Of a stretch of DNA of 47,063 bases, positions 8,044 through 15,620 are shown piece after piece. The stretch's first letter is position 1. Every line of letters starts with the position of its first letter. The notes beneath the pieces are model-generated. The model was not told where the DNA came from, did not search any database, and saw only the letters and a program-made list of their open reading frames with translations. A program made the translations under genes and the position numbers. Location: assembly GCA_958352855.1 (NCBI GenBank), contig CATWQE010000019.1:1-47063 (forward strand). The letters run 5' to 3'. Origin of the DNA: an uncultured Bacillota bacterium. GTDB lineage: Bacteria > Bacillota > Clostridia > Lachnospirales > Lachnospiraceae.

Positions 8044-8503
8044 CAACGGGATGAGACTGCTTGCCTGCTTGCTGCTTGCTGTGTGTTTCTTGTCCAGGTG
8101 TGGATCGACCGGGACAAAAGCGCAAGAAGAATACAGTAGAGAATTGTTTGCAATGGGTACTTACATTACCCTGACCGCTTACGGAGACAATGCAGAAAAC
8201 GCTCTGGAAGCGTCGGAGGATAAACTCACAGAATTGGAATCCTTCTGGTCTGCGACAATGGAGGACAGCGACATTTATCAAATCAATCAAAATGGGGAGA
8301 TGGCAACGGATGTTCATGAAGAAACAGCGGAAATCCTACGGTTTGCCCTGCAAATGGCAGAGCGTACCGATGGCGTTATCGATCCGACCATATCGCCGGT
8401 GATCAGCGCGTGGGGATTTATAAGCAGAGAGTATCATGTACCTTCAGAAGAAGAAATTGAGGAACTTCTGCGATTAGTGGATTATCGTAAAGTAAACTTT
8501 TGA
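8021..8503 (+). pseudogene. apbE: ApbE-like FAD:protein FMN transferase, 3'-truncated
   Basis: The 160 readable residues form the N-terminal half of an ApbE lipoprotein: a signal sequence with a lipobox-like SRCG, then the diagnostic RELFAMGTYITLTAYG, ELESFWSATMEDSDIYQIN and DGVIDPTISPVISAWGF. Family members are about 330-350 residues and covalently attach FMN to threonine or serine of extracytoplasmic proteins. Here the match stops after LLRLVDYRKV and the frame ends at once in AT-rich foreign DNA. The C-terminal half, including the metal and catalytic region, is not found elsewhere in the window. It starts at TTG 8021 behind GGAAGGAGG and overlaps the preceding gene. The remnant should be non-functional. 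Confidence 0.85.
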
Positions 8504-8787
8504 AAACATTAAATCCTAAGTTGAACTTCAAAGGAAATAATGATAAAATATGGAAAGAGTATTTGACCCATACCTTTGTAAATGTGAGTAAAGGAAAACA
8601 GCCAGTGTTGTCTTTGGGAATATCAGTACATAAGGATTATTTCTCATTGAAGAAAGAATTATTTCTTTTTCTAGCGTATATCAGAATAGGAGAACTTATT
8701 GAAGCGTATATCATAAAATACTGTAGGAGATGTAAGCGTACAGATAAGCAGTATGATATAGAAAATATTGTTAATAATATTATATAA
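8500..8787 (+). CDS. Hypothetical protein fragment, 5' part of an ORF cut by an IS
   Basis: This frame of 95 codons starts at the apbE break and ends at a TAA that spans the left edge of the IS4-like element. Its composition is AT-rich, unlike the redox operon. I recognise no family; it is Lys/Ile/Tyr-rich with a patch YCRRCKRTD. No clear ribosome site precedes TTG 8500, so the true start may lie in sequence lost at the junction. Removing the IS and one ATAT copy makes this frame continue without a stop into the ORF at 10606-10875. It may be the front half of one roughly 190-codon gene. Confidence 0.35.
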   Translation: MKTLNPKLNFKGNNDKIWKEYLTHTFVNVSKGKQPVLSLGISVHKDYFSLKKELFLFLAYIRIGELIEAYIIKYCRRCKRTDKQYDIENIVNNII

Positions 8788-8931
8788 TCTCTCGGAATCT
8801 TGAGTGATTATTAGCGGCAACTGCCGAAATCTGTACTTTGAAAAGTACAGATAATTCGGAACAAAAAAAGAACACAGAAAATAGACATAACTGTCGCTAT
8901 GCCTGAAAAATAGTGTATAATAGTTTAAGGA

Positions 8932-10212
8932 TTATGCCTCATTTAAAATCAACTTTCTCAGGGTGGATTCAAAGGGCAGATTCCAGGCATCCAAATGCTG
9001 TAGCATGAGGATGTGATACAGGCGGCAGTACCACATCTTAGTTGAGCGGTGTCTGCCGCTTTTTAATTGGAAGTCTATTTTCTCACGTTTGTTTGAACGT
9101 TCGGCCGAAGTTCTGGCATTGTATTCCAGTTTCCATTCTTCACTGTCACGCGGTGGAAAATTGATCAGTCTTGGATTATCTTTCATCGCAAGATGAACGG
9201 TTCGCCCATATTTGGAGTCTGAGCAGGGAGTGATGCAGGAGCATCCGTATTTACGGCTGGCAAGCGGACAGCGGAACTTTAACCTTGCTTTGGATGGTTC
9301 AGAGCCATCGTGGTTCATTTTCCGGTCTGCTTTGCAGATGGGAACACCATCTTTACCGATGGTAAAATCATCCTTATATTTCATACTGATTCCACGCTTT
9401 TCATTTAAATCAATAAATGGCTGGATATTGTTTTCACGGCAATACAGGTAATAAGACATGGCATCGTGTGCAGAATCCAAAAGCCATTTCCTGACATGAA
9501 AATCAGGGAGAAAAGATTTGAAACGAAAATAAGTTTCTAAAAATCCATGAGAATCATGTCTGGATGCCGGATTCAGTAAAGGAAATATGGGAAGGTCACT
9601 TTCCAAGTTTGCAGCAACCAGTATATACAGGTCATAACCATGATAAAAGTATTCTCTGGAAGAGTCATAACCAATGTCACAGTCCGGTTGGGAAAAGTAA
9701 CAGTCGCAGTCGCAGGAAGAGCTTCCATTTTGGGAACACTTACAGATACGGTGTTTTCGTTCGCGGGCAGCGGTTACAACAGGCATCCCATCACCGGCAA
9801 TGGAAAGATTGGATGTATCAATCAATCCTCTGGAAATGGAAAGCGATAAAAATTCATGGTTATAAATTTTGAAAAGAGAAGCATAAGGCTGTTCCTCGAA
9901 GGAAAAAGAAGAAGATTCCAAAGATTTAAAAAGTTGTTCTACAGTGATTTTCTCAATTGATTCCGCTTTTTCCCCTTTTTGTTTTGGCTTTTTGACTTTC
10001 TTCTTTTTTACAGGATGTATATGAGGAGCCAGATTATCAGAATCGGAATCCCAAAGCCTGTCCAAGAAGTCGTAGAAAGTGCCGACACCAGGCGTATCAC
10101 CAAAGGGAAAGCCGCTAAGGATTGCGTAGAGAGGATTTATTTTCAATTGGGCAGCCCAATCAGTAAGGGAATGAACTTTAAAGTCAATGGAAAGCAGATA
10201 GGAACGCTGCAT
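8932..10212 (-). CDS. DDE transposase of the IS4-like element
   Basis: The 426-residue readable frame has a DDE architecture. A first acidic site lies in IAGDGMPVV and a second in WLLDSAHDAM. The C-terminal signature Y-x2-R-x3-E-x6-K (YNARTSAERSNKREK) is that of IS4-superfamily transposases. Cysteine-rich insertions (CKCSQNGSSSCDCDC and CSCITPCSD) may bind zinc. The natural N-terminus seems to lie upstream in another frame: the ATG at 10416-10418 begins MLPVNSGGHTTYQTF and runs to a T5 stretch near 10329-10333. Past that point the main frame continues AKSTWDIIERFWN. One base is missing at the T-run, so this copy is probably inactive unless slippage restores it. Confidence 0.8.
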   Translation of the reverse strand: MQRSYLLSIDFKVHSLTDWAAQLKINPLYAILSGFPFGDTPGVGTFYDFLDRLWDSDSDNLAPHIHPVKKKKVKKPKQKGEKAESIEKITVEQLFKSLESSSFSFEEQPYASLFKIYNHEFLSLSISRGLIDTSNLSIAGDGMPVVTAARERKHRICKCSQNGSSSCDCDCYFSQPDCDIGYDSSREYFYHGYDLYILVAANLESDLPIFPLLNPASRHDSHGFLETYFRFKSFLPDFHVRKWLLDSAHDAMSYYLYCRENNIQPFIDLNEKRGISMKYKDDFTIGKDGVPICKADRKMNHDGSEPSKARLKFRCPLASRKYGCSCITPCSDSKYGRTVHLAMKDNPRLINFPPRDSEEWKLEYNARTSAERSNKREKIDFQLKSGRHRSTKMWYCRLYHILMLQHLDAWNLPFESTLRKLILNEA

Positions 10213-10418
10213 ACAGGAAGGAGTCCTTGGTTTTGGACCAAAGATGGAATATTTACTGCGGAGCAGTTCGTCAGTATAAGAAAGGTCAAGATTCCAGAAA
10301 CGTTCAATGATATCCCATGTAGATTTCGCAAAAACAGTGGATCCGGATAATATTTACGAAGATTTTCAAGTACAAAAGTTTGATAGGTGGTATGACCGCC
10401 GGAATTAACAGGTAACAT
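10213..10418 (-). pseudogene. Out-of-frame N-terminal segment of the IS4-like transposase
   Basis: On the minus strand ATG 10418 codes MLPVNSGGHTTYQTF and then ENLRKYYPDPLF before losing register at a run of five Ts. The main frame is closed by a TAA just upstream of that point, so the segment can only belong to the transposase through a one-base shift. Together with residues AKSTWDIIERFW through FGPKPRTPSC in the main frame it supplies about 68 N-terminal residues. Confidence 0.6.
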
Positions 10419-10605
10419 AAAAATCGCCCTCCAGTCGATGAAAATAAAATATATTCAATCGGCTTCGCCGCAAATTTTGAGCGATTTGTCAAGCCTTTTT
10501 TGACAAAAAAAGTGGGGGATTTTAATAAAAGGGAATCTGAAAGCCTTATGTTTATTGGTTTAAAGATTCCGAGAGATTATATTCTTTAAAACGGAGGTAT
10601 TTATT

Positions 10606-10875
10606 TTGGCAGCAGCTATTTGCGTTAAGGAAAATGGCATTTTCGGGAAATGCCAAAAAAGAGTTATCGGAAGAGGCGGTACAGTAATTGAAGGATCTGA
10701 GCTTATGTCAATTATTTTGAAGAAAAATATTCATACCTCCATGAAGCGGCAGTTATCTTTTATTTATGATATGATATTAGACTTGGAAAAAGAAAATAAA
10801 ACATATATAACACACATTAAAGTTAATAATGACAGCGAAAAGAGAATTCTTGAATTTATTAAGAATGAAATGTAA
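10606..10875 (+). CDS. Hypothetical protein, 3' part of an IS-interrupted ORF or a separate small gene
   Basis: This gives 89 codons from TTG 10606, with ACGGAGGT 7 bp upstream, so it could be translated on its own. It contains ICVKENGIFGKC, RGGTVIEGSEL and a charged C-terminus ending FIKNEM. No family is recognised. It is in frame with the ORF on the far side of the IS once the element and one ATAT copy are removed. It is followed after 67 bp by the FRG-domain gene in the same direction and may belong to that AT-rich cassette. Confidence 0.45.
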   Translation: MAAAICVKENGIFGKCQKRVIGRGGTVIEGSELMSIILKKNIHTSMKRQLSFIYDMILDLEKENKTYITHIKVNNDSEKRILEFIKNEM

Positions 10876-10942
10876 ATTTATTTTGTGTTAAAAAAAGCTA
10901 TTTGCAGTTCAGGTAAATGGCTTTCTTTGCATGGAGGAACAG

Positions 10943-11743
10943 ATGATTAATTACAAATGTATTAATGGAATTGAAGATATGATGGAATTGATTTCTGAAC
11001 AAGATTTTGATAAAAAGATTGGAAGGAATAGAAGTTCCTTTTTATACAGAGGAATGCCCAATAAAGATTTTGAATTGGTGACTAGTTTACGAAGAAATTG
11101 TAAGAATAAACAATACGAGTTAGAAAAGTCTATTTTAAGGAATTTTACAAAGTATGCAACTATTGAGGACTCTGAATTACAAGAATCGGTTTGGAGACAG
11201 TTGATTATAGGGCAACATCATGGATTACCGACTAGGTTATTGGATTGGACGTATTCTCCACTAATCGGATTGCACTTTGCAACGAGTGGCGAAAATTTAT
11301 CGCAAATGGAAGAACATGATGCTGTTATTTGGAAGATAGATATTAATGAAATGAATAGTAAACTTCCTAATACATATAAAGAGATGTTAAAAAATGAAGG
11401 GGCATATTTATTTACAGTTAATATGTTGAATGCTTTAGCTGGAGATATAGAACAATATGATTCTGATATGGGAAAACGTTCAATGGTCTTGATAGAACCA
11501 CCGTCAATAGACCAAAGAATTATAAATCAGTATTCTTATTTTTCAATAATACCGAAAGAAATAGAAAATATTGAAAGATTTCTTGATGAAAATACTGATA
11601 ATACAGTGAAATATGTCATCAATAAGAATTTTAAATGGAGAATAAGAGATTTTTTGGATCAAATGAATATTAATGAAAGAATAGCATATCCTGGTTTAGA
11701 TGGACTAACTATGTGGCTTAAGCGCCATTATTTTGTTCGATAA
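10943..11743 (+). CDS. FRG-domain protein
   Basis: This soluble protein of 266 residues has the FRG domain named for its conserved Phe-Arg-Gly motif: SFLYRGMPN (R36-G37), then WRQLIIGQHHGLPTRLLDWT (85-103) and GLHFAT. An ATG 12 bp upstream lies inside the ribosome site, so GGAGGA decides for ATG 10943. FRG proteins occur widely in phages and in bacterial accessory and defence regions, often beside nucleases or toxin-like genes; their biochemistry is little known. AT-rich codon use and the neighbours (kinase-TGT-like fusion, PD-(D/E)xK protein) support membership in a transferred defence-type cassette. The family call is firm; the role is inference. Confidence 0.88.
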   Translation: MINYKCINGIEDMMELISEQDFDKKIGRNRSSFLYRGMPNKDFELVTSLRRNCKNKQYELEKSILRNFTKYATIEDSELQESVWRQLIIGQHHGLPTRLLDWTYSPLIGLHFATSGENLSQMEEHDAVIWKIDINEMNSKLPNTYKEMLKNEGAYLFTVNMLNALAGDIEQYDSDMGKRSMVLIEPPSIDQRIINQYSYFSIIPKEIENIERFLDENTDNTVKYVINKNFKWRIRDFLDQMNINERIAYPGLDGLTMWLKRHYFVR

Positions 11744-11933
11744 ATAGTAAATTTTGTGGGCTGAGTGTTTTAACATTAAATATACATAAACCAACATACA
11801 AGCGTAATAGTGCTGATGGATTAAAAGGCTCACATATTAAGTAACGCTTGGAAAAGTTAGGAATGGCATCAGGATATTATAAAAGAAATACAGAAACTAT
11901 TATAATTGTATGGGAAGAAAGTAGGGGGATAGA

Positions 11934-12101
11934 ATGAATATCGTTGGCAAAGAGATTAATGGATATTTGTTTGAAGAAGCACTTGGAAGCGGAAGTTTTG
12001 GTGCAGTATATAGGGTGTCAAAGGAAGGAAAAATGTATGCTGCGAAAGTTTTGGCCGAAACATATATTCTGGATGAATTTAAGATTGAAAATGAAAAGTA
12101 G
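11934..12101 (+). pseudogene. 5' fragment of a Ser/Thr protein kinase gene cut by IS110
   Basis: The 55 codons start at an ATG behind AGGGGGAT. They code the kinase N-lobe: glycine loop LGSGSFGAVYRV (residues 18-28) and the ATP-anchoring lysine K38 in YAAKVL. The frame breaks off after IENE, runs two codons into the IS110 element and stops. The rest of the kinase begins on the far side of the element in the matching frame. Reconstructing across the shared 8-mer AAAATGAA gives IENEQNRITREIDVLK. Alone, this fragment cannot be a functional kinase. Confidence 0.85.
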
Positions 12102-12187
12102 AGGTTATCCATTGCCTTAATCGCATTACAACAAAGCCATCTTACGGTGGCTGCTTTGAAAATTGAATATGTAGACAGAGTTATAGG

Positions 12188-13435
12188 TTATTCCGTTGCT
12201 GACTTGATGCGGTAACCTTGAAACTGAGCCATTAAAATAGCCTGCTCAACCGTGATTTCACGGGTTGTCGGAAGAATATCAGATTTTTGGTATAAATCTG
12301 AATTATAATTCTCACCATTTTTGAGCATGTGGTATAATGCTGTAAGAAGCATTCTTGCAATAGCAATGATTGCCTTCTTATGACCGCGACGCTTTTTGAT
12401 ACGGAGGTAGCGGTCACGAATTTCCGGATGCTTTTTGCTCTTGATCGCAGCGTTTGCACACTGTACAAGAAGCGGTTTGATATAGCATCCGGCCTTGGAA
12501 ACCCGGACAGATTTTTTCTTCCCTGCACTTTCATTGTTGGCTGGAGTAAGACCAGCCCATGAACATAAGTGTTTCGCCGAAGGGAAAGCCTCCATGTTTG
12601 TTCCGATTTCGGAGATGATACCGATAGCAGTAAAGGTGTTCTTAAAACCTGGAGCGGTTAGGATAATGGAAATTTCCTGCTGATAGGGATTGGCGAGCGC
12701 AAGAATGAGTTCTTCTAACTCTGCTTTCCGGGATTCAAGGTTATCAAAATGTTCTTTAATGATCTTTAATTTAGCAGCCTGTTCCGGAGTAATATATCCG
12801 TCAATGGCGAGTTCCAGTTCAGGAAGTTTATCTTTCATGGAACCATGGATTAAAGATGCAATATCAAAAGAAGTATTATCAGGATTTTCAAGGATTTTAG
12901 CAATAATCTTCTGAGAACTCTTACCAAAAGTGTCCGAGACAACGCTTGCCAACTGAATGTTGGAAACCGTGAGACAGTTCTGGTATCGGTTCTTTTCACT
13001 GGATTTAAAGCAGGTCAGTTTGAAACGGTAACGCATAAGGTCACGGAGCTGTCGAATGTCAGCAGGAGGCATAAAGCTGCCGGCAACAAGATCATGCTTA
13101 AAAAGGTCAGCAATCCATTTCGCATCTTTCTTGTCAGTTTTTTTACCACGGATAGCCTTAACATATTTGGGATGAGCAAGGACAATGGAACATTCTTTTT
13201 CCAAGACATTGTAAACAGGAATCCAGTATTTACCAGTAGATTCCATACAGACATCCTTGCAACAGTGATCGAGCAGCCATTTCAACAACTGTTTCAGACC
13301 TTTCGTGTAGGTCGAAAAGTGATGGCTCTCATAGGTGGTAACGCCTTGCTTGTCAGTTTTAGCAATGCAAGCCACTACAAAGTTTTTGTGGACATCGATA
13401 CCACAACAAATTTTGTACACGATTTTTAAAGCCAT
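12188..13435 (-). CDS. IS110-family DEDD transposase/recombinase
   Basis: This 415-residue recombinase has an N-terminal RuvC-like DEDD domain: GIDVHKNF (first Asp), CMESTGKYW (Glu) and KKTDKKDAKWIADL (two Asp). A helical middle region precedes the C-terminal Transposase_20 domain. That domain contains APGFKNTFTAIGIISEIG, then SWAGLTPANNESAGKKKS, whose serine is the likely nucleophile. A GTG 30 bp upstream is possible, but AAAGGAG just before ATG 13435 decides the start. No frameshift or stop is present, so the enzyme looks intact. Such enzymes recombine DNA guided by a structured RNA from the element's long non-coding end. Confidence 0.93.
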   Translation of the reverse strand: MALKIVYKICCGIDVHKNFVVACIAKTDKQGVTTYESHHFSTYTKGLKQLLKWLLDHCCKDVCMESTGKYWIPVYNVLEKECSIVLAHPKYVKAIRGKKTDKKDAKWIADLFKHDLVAGSFMPPADIRQLRDLMRYRFKLTCFKSSEKNRYQNCLTVSNIQLASVVSDTFGKSSQKIIAKILENPDNTSFDIASLIHGSMKDKLPELELAIDGYITPEQAAKLKIIKEHFDNLESRKAELEELILALANPYQQEISIILTAPGFKNTFTAIGIISEIGTNMEAFPSAKHLCSWAGLTPANNESAGKKKSVRVSKAGCYIKPLLVQCANAAIKSKKHPEIRDRYLRIKKRRGHKKAIIAIARMLLTALYHMLKNGENYNSDLYQKSDILPTTREITVEQAILMAQFQGYRIKSATE

Positions 13436-13718
13436 AGGGACTCCTTTCAGAACCAAAAGGTTCACTAAAGATGATAGGGAGAGACGGCATTGACTGAACG
13501 CCTAAGCCATAAACGAAGTAGTTTATACAAAGATAAGATTACGTGCTTGGTGTCACACTTATTTGTGCTTGAAAAGGCGAACTACACATATAAAAATACA
13601 GTCATTCCAGAAGAGGAACGGCCTACTCACCTTCCCGTGATTTGTAGTATACCGAGCTCCCTACAAAAAGAATTATAAAGAAAAAAAGCTGGGCAGAAAA
13701 CTGTTTTCATAACGTTTT
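13436..13718 (-). ncRNA. Candidate bridge-RNA region of the IS110 element
   Basis: This non-coding end lies upstream of the minus-strand transposase. In IS110-group elements it encodes the bridge RNA that pairs with target and donor DNA. Its length fits, and it can fold: for example 13641-13647 (TTTGTAG) pairs with 13661-13667 (CTACAAA) around a 13-nt loop. Exact RNA ends and guide loops cannot be read by eye, so this is a locus-level prediction. Confidence 0.45.
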
Positions 13719-15599
13719 GTGCCTGAGCGAAGCGAAAGGAATGGATATAAAAATGAACAAAATCGTATTACTAGAGAAATTGATGTATTGAAAACCGTTA
13801 AAGGTGAAAATTTGATTAAATTTCAAGAGGATTTCTATTTTAAAAATGAGTTCGGAGTTATAGAATACGTTATTATAATGGAATATTTTGCAGGAGAAAC
13901 CCTGAGAAATTTTTTGAAAAGAGATGTTGAATTAGACACATTGATAAACATATTTGTTTGTATCTTGCAAGGAGTCAAGGACTTACATAACACAATCATT
14001 AAAGAGGAAGGCATCATTCATAGAGATTTAAAACCGGATAATATAATGATTGACAAGAATTTAAATGTAAAAATCATTGACTATGGATTAAGTAAAATAA
14101 TAGATTTTTCATTAATAACTTCAACTGGAACACAAATTGGTTCACCGTTATATATGTCACCAGAACAGTTAAAGGATAGTAAGCACATTGATTATAGAGC
14201 TGATATATATGCCTTGGGAATAATTTTGTATGAAATGTTGACTAAGAACATTCCATATAAAGCAGCAACATTACCTGAATTATTGATGAAGATATTAAAT
14301 GATCCAATTATACCACCTAAACAGTACAATCCTAATATTAGTGATGGGTTGGAAAAAGTTATATTTAAAGCAACAGCAAAGGAACCATTTGCACGTTTTC
14401 AAACCATAGAAGAATTTATTGATGCTTTCAGTAAAAAGAATATACAAGAAGAATTGGTGACTCTAGGAAAGTACTATGCATGGGTATATCGTGAAAAAGA
14501 TGTTACGGAACAATTTGAAGAAGTGAATACTGCGGATATTATTTATCCTATTCATGTTCAAAACTGGATGAAAAAACTGCATCAACATTTTGCTGATAAT
14601 AATTTTGAAAATGTAATTATTGACCCTTCAACGCAGAGACTGTCATACGTCGCTTTTGGCAATACAAAAGGGCTTGTGGAGTTACCTTATGCTCCGGAGA
14701 AAGGTGTAATATCGTTGGAATATTTACAAAATCCACAAAGGCGGAAAGAGTATATTGAAAAATGGTATGAGACAGTTTCAATGGGTAAAAAATTAATTTT
14801 GCCATATCATTATATAAGTAATACTGATTATTCAGTAGAAAAAGTGGATGACTGGATTAGGATGAACATTCAATTGATTGATGAGAGCTCTAAAATAGTT
14901 GAAAGCGGAAAAGAAAAGTATGCAATGATATCAATTGGTTTAGGACATTTAGTGTTTCAAGCGGATAAAATATTGTCTTATTTTGTACATGCAGATGTAG
15001 ACGGATTTATTGTTCAGGTTTCGGATATGAAACAATTAAATGAACAATCATTGGGTAGTTATATTGACTTTATGGTTAATCTACAAAAATATACGAATAA
15101 ACCTGTTATTGCATTGAAAGTTCCGATTCCATTAGGCTTAACGTTGATCGGGAAGGGAATACATGGATTTTCGTTAGGATTGGCTAGTATAGATTATTTT
15201 GATGAACAGTATATAAAAGAAGAAAAAGATTCCTTTAATTTGTATTCTAAGTTTTATTTTCCACAGGTAATGTCTTTCTTGACTTATCCTAAGAAGGATA
15301 CTTTTGCATTTGAACAAATTTATAATTATTTTGGTGGATGTAACTGTAGATGGTGTAAAGACCGTTCGGCAATTGAAATTGGTACGGGTGATAAGGGCGT
15401 GCAATTACATCATTGGCAAATGATGTTGGATGAAGTTGAAAAATTCAACCAACTTGAAGGAGAAGCTCGCATTAATTATTTAAGAACACGTATTGAAAAT
15501 GCATTGAAAAATTTAGATTCAATACCAAAAGATATTATGGGAAGTCAAAAAAATACAGACTATTATAAACTGTTGAAAAATTTGAAAAAGGTGGTTTAA
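13719..15599 (+). CDS. Ser/Thr kinase fused to a TGT-like TIM-barrel domain, 5' end displaced by IS110
   Basis: This 626-codon open frame has its first ~11 codons in IS110 end sequence. The remainder continues the kinase cut at codon 54, restoring a protein of about 667 residues. Kinase motifs: HRDLKPDN (H101-D103), DYG in place of DFG (D121), GSPLYMSPEQL, YRADIYALGIILYEML. The second half (about 260-626) has GLGHLVFQADKILSYF, GFSLGLASIDYFD and C541-x-C543-x2-C546 followed by H564/H565. That resembles the zinc site and barrel of tRNA-guanine transglycosylase-like enzymes. Without the N-lobe the kinase should be dead; the barrel might still be made. The kinase call is certain, the TGT-like call moderate. 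Confidence 0.8.
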   Translation: MPERSERNGYKNEQNRITREIDVLKTVKGENLIKFQEDFYFKNEFGVIEYVIIMEYFAGETLRNFLKRDVELDTLINIFVCILQGVKDLHNTIIKEEGIIHRDLKPDNIMIDKNLNVKIIDYGLSKIIDFSLITSTGTQIGSPLYMSPEQLKDSKHIDYRADIYALGIILYEMLTKNIPYKAATLPELLMKILNDPIIPPKQYNPNISDGLEKVIFKATAKEPFARFQTIEEFIDAFSKKNIQEELVTLGKYYAWVYREKDVTEQFEEVNTADIIYPIHVQNWMKKLHQHFADNNFENVIIDPSTQRLSYVAFGNTKGLVELPYAPEKGVISLEYLQNPQRRKEYIEKWYETVSMGKKLILPYHYISNTDYSVEKVDDWIRMNIQLIDESSKIVESGKEKYAMISIGLGHLVFQADKILSYFVHADVDGFIVQVSDMKQLNEQSLGSYIDFMVNLQKYTNKPVIALKVPIPLGLTLIGKGIHGFSLGLASIDYFDEQYIKEEKDSFNLYSKFYFPQVMSFLTYPKKDTFAFEQIYNYFGGCNCRWCKDRSAIEIGTGDKGVQLHHWQMMLDEVEKFNQLEGEARINYLRTRIENALKNLDSIPKDIMGSQKNTDYYKLLKNLKKVV

Positions 15600-15620
15600 A
15601 AAATTAAGTGGGTGATATAG

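Larger units (their letters stand above)
8786..10578 (-). mobile_element. IS4-like insertion sequence with 16-bp perfect inverted repeats
   Basis: The element is 1793 bp, bounded by perfect 16-bp inverted repeats (8786-8801, AATCTCTCGGAATCTT, and 10563-10578). It is flanked on both sides by ATAT (8782-8785 and 10579-10582). This may be a 4-bp target duplication; because ATAT is its own complement it could instead extend the repeats. Inside the left end a strong hairpin (8824-8859) sits downstream of the transposase stop, a usual guard against read-through. The transposase runs on the minus strand. The insertion lies inside an AT-rich ORF. Confidence 0.85.
12096..13749 (-). mobile_element. IS110-family insertion sequence
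   Basis: The element of about 1.65 kb carries one DEDD-type transposase on the minus strand. It has the lopsided ends of IS110-group elements: roughly 300 nt of non-coding DNA before the transposase gene (right side here) and about 90 nt after it. No terminal inverted repeats are seen, as expected for this family. The 8-mer AAAATGAA occurs at both host junctions (12088-12095 and 13750-13757), so the precise ends are uncertain by up to 8 bp. It splits the kinase gene at codon ~54. Confidence 0.8.

Noticed and set aside
12088..12095. AAAATGAA at both IS110 junctions as a target-site duplication.
   Set aside because: IS110 elements usually share only a very short core at their ends; part of the match may be chance in A-rich DNA, so it is used only as a boundary uncertainty.
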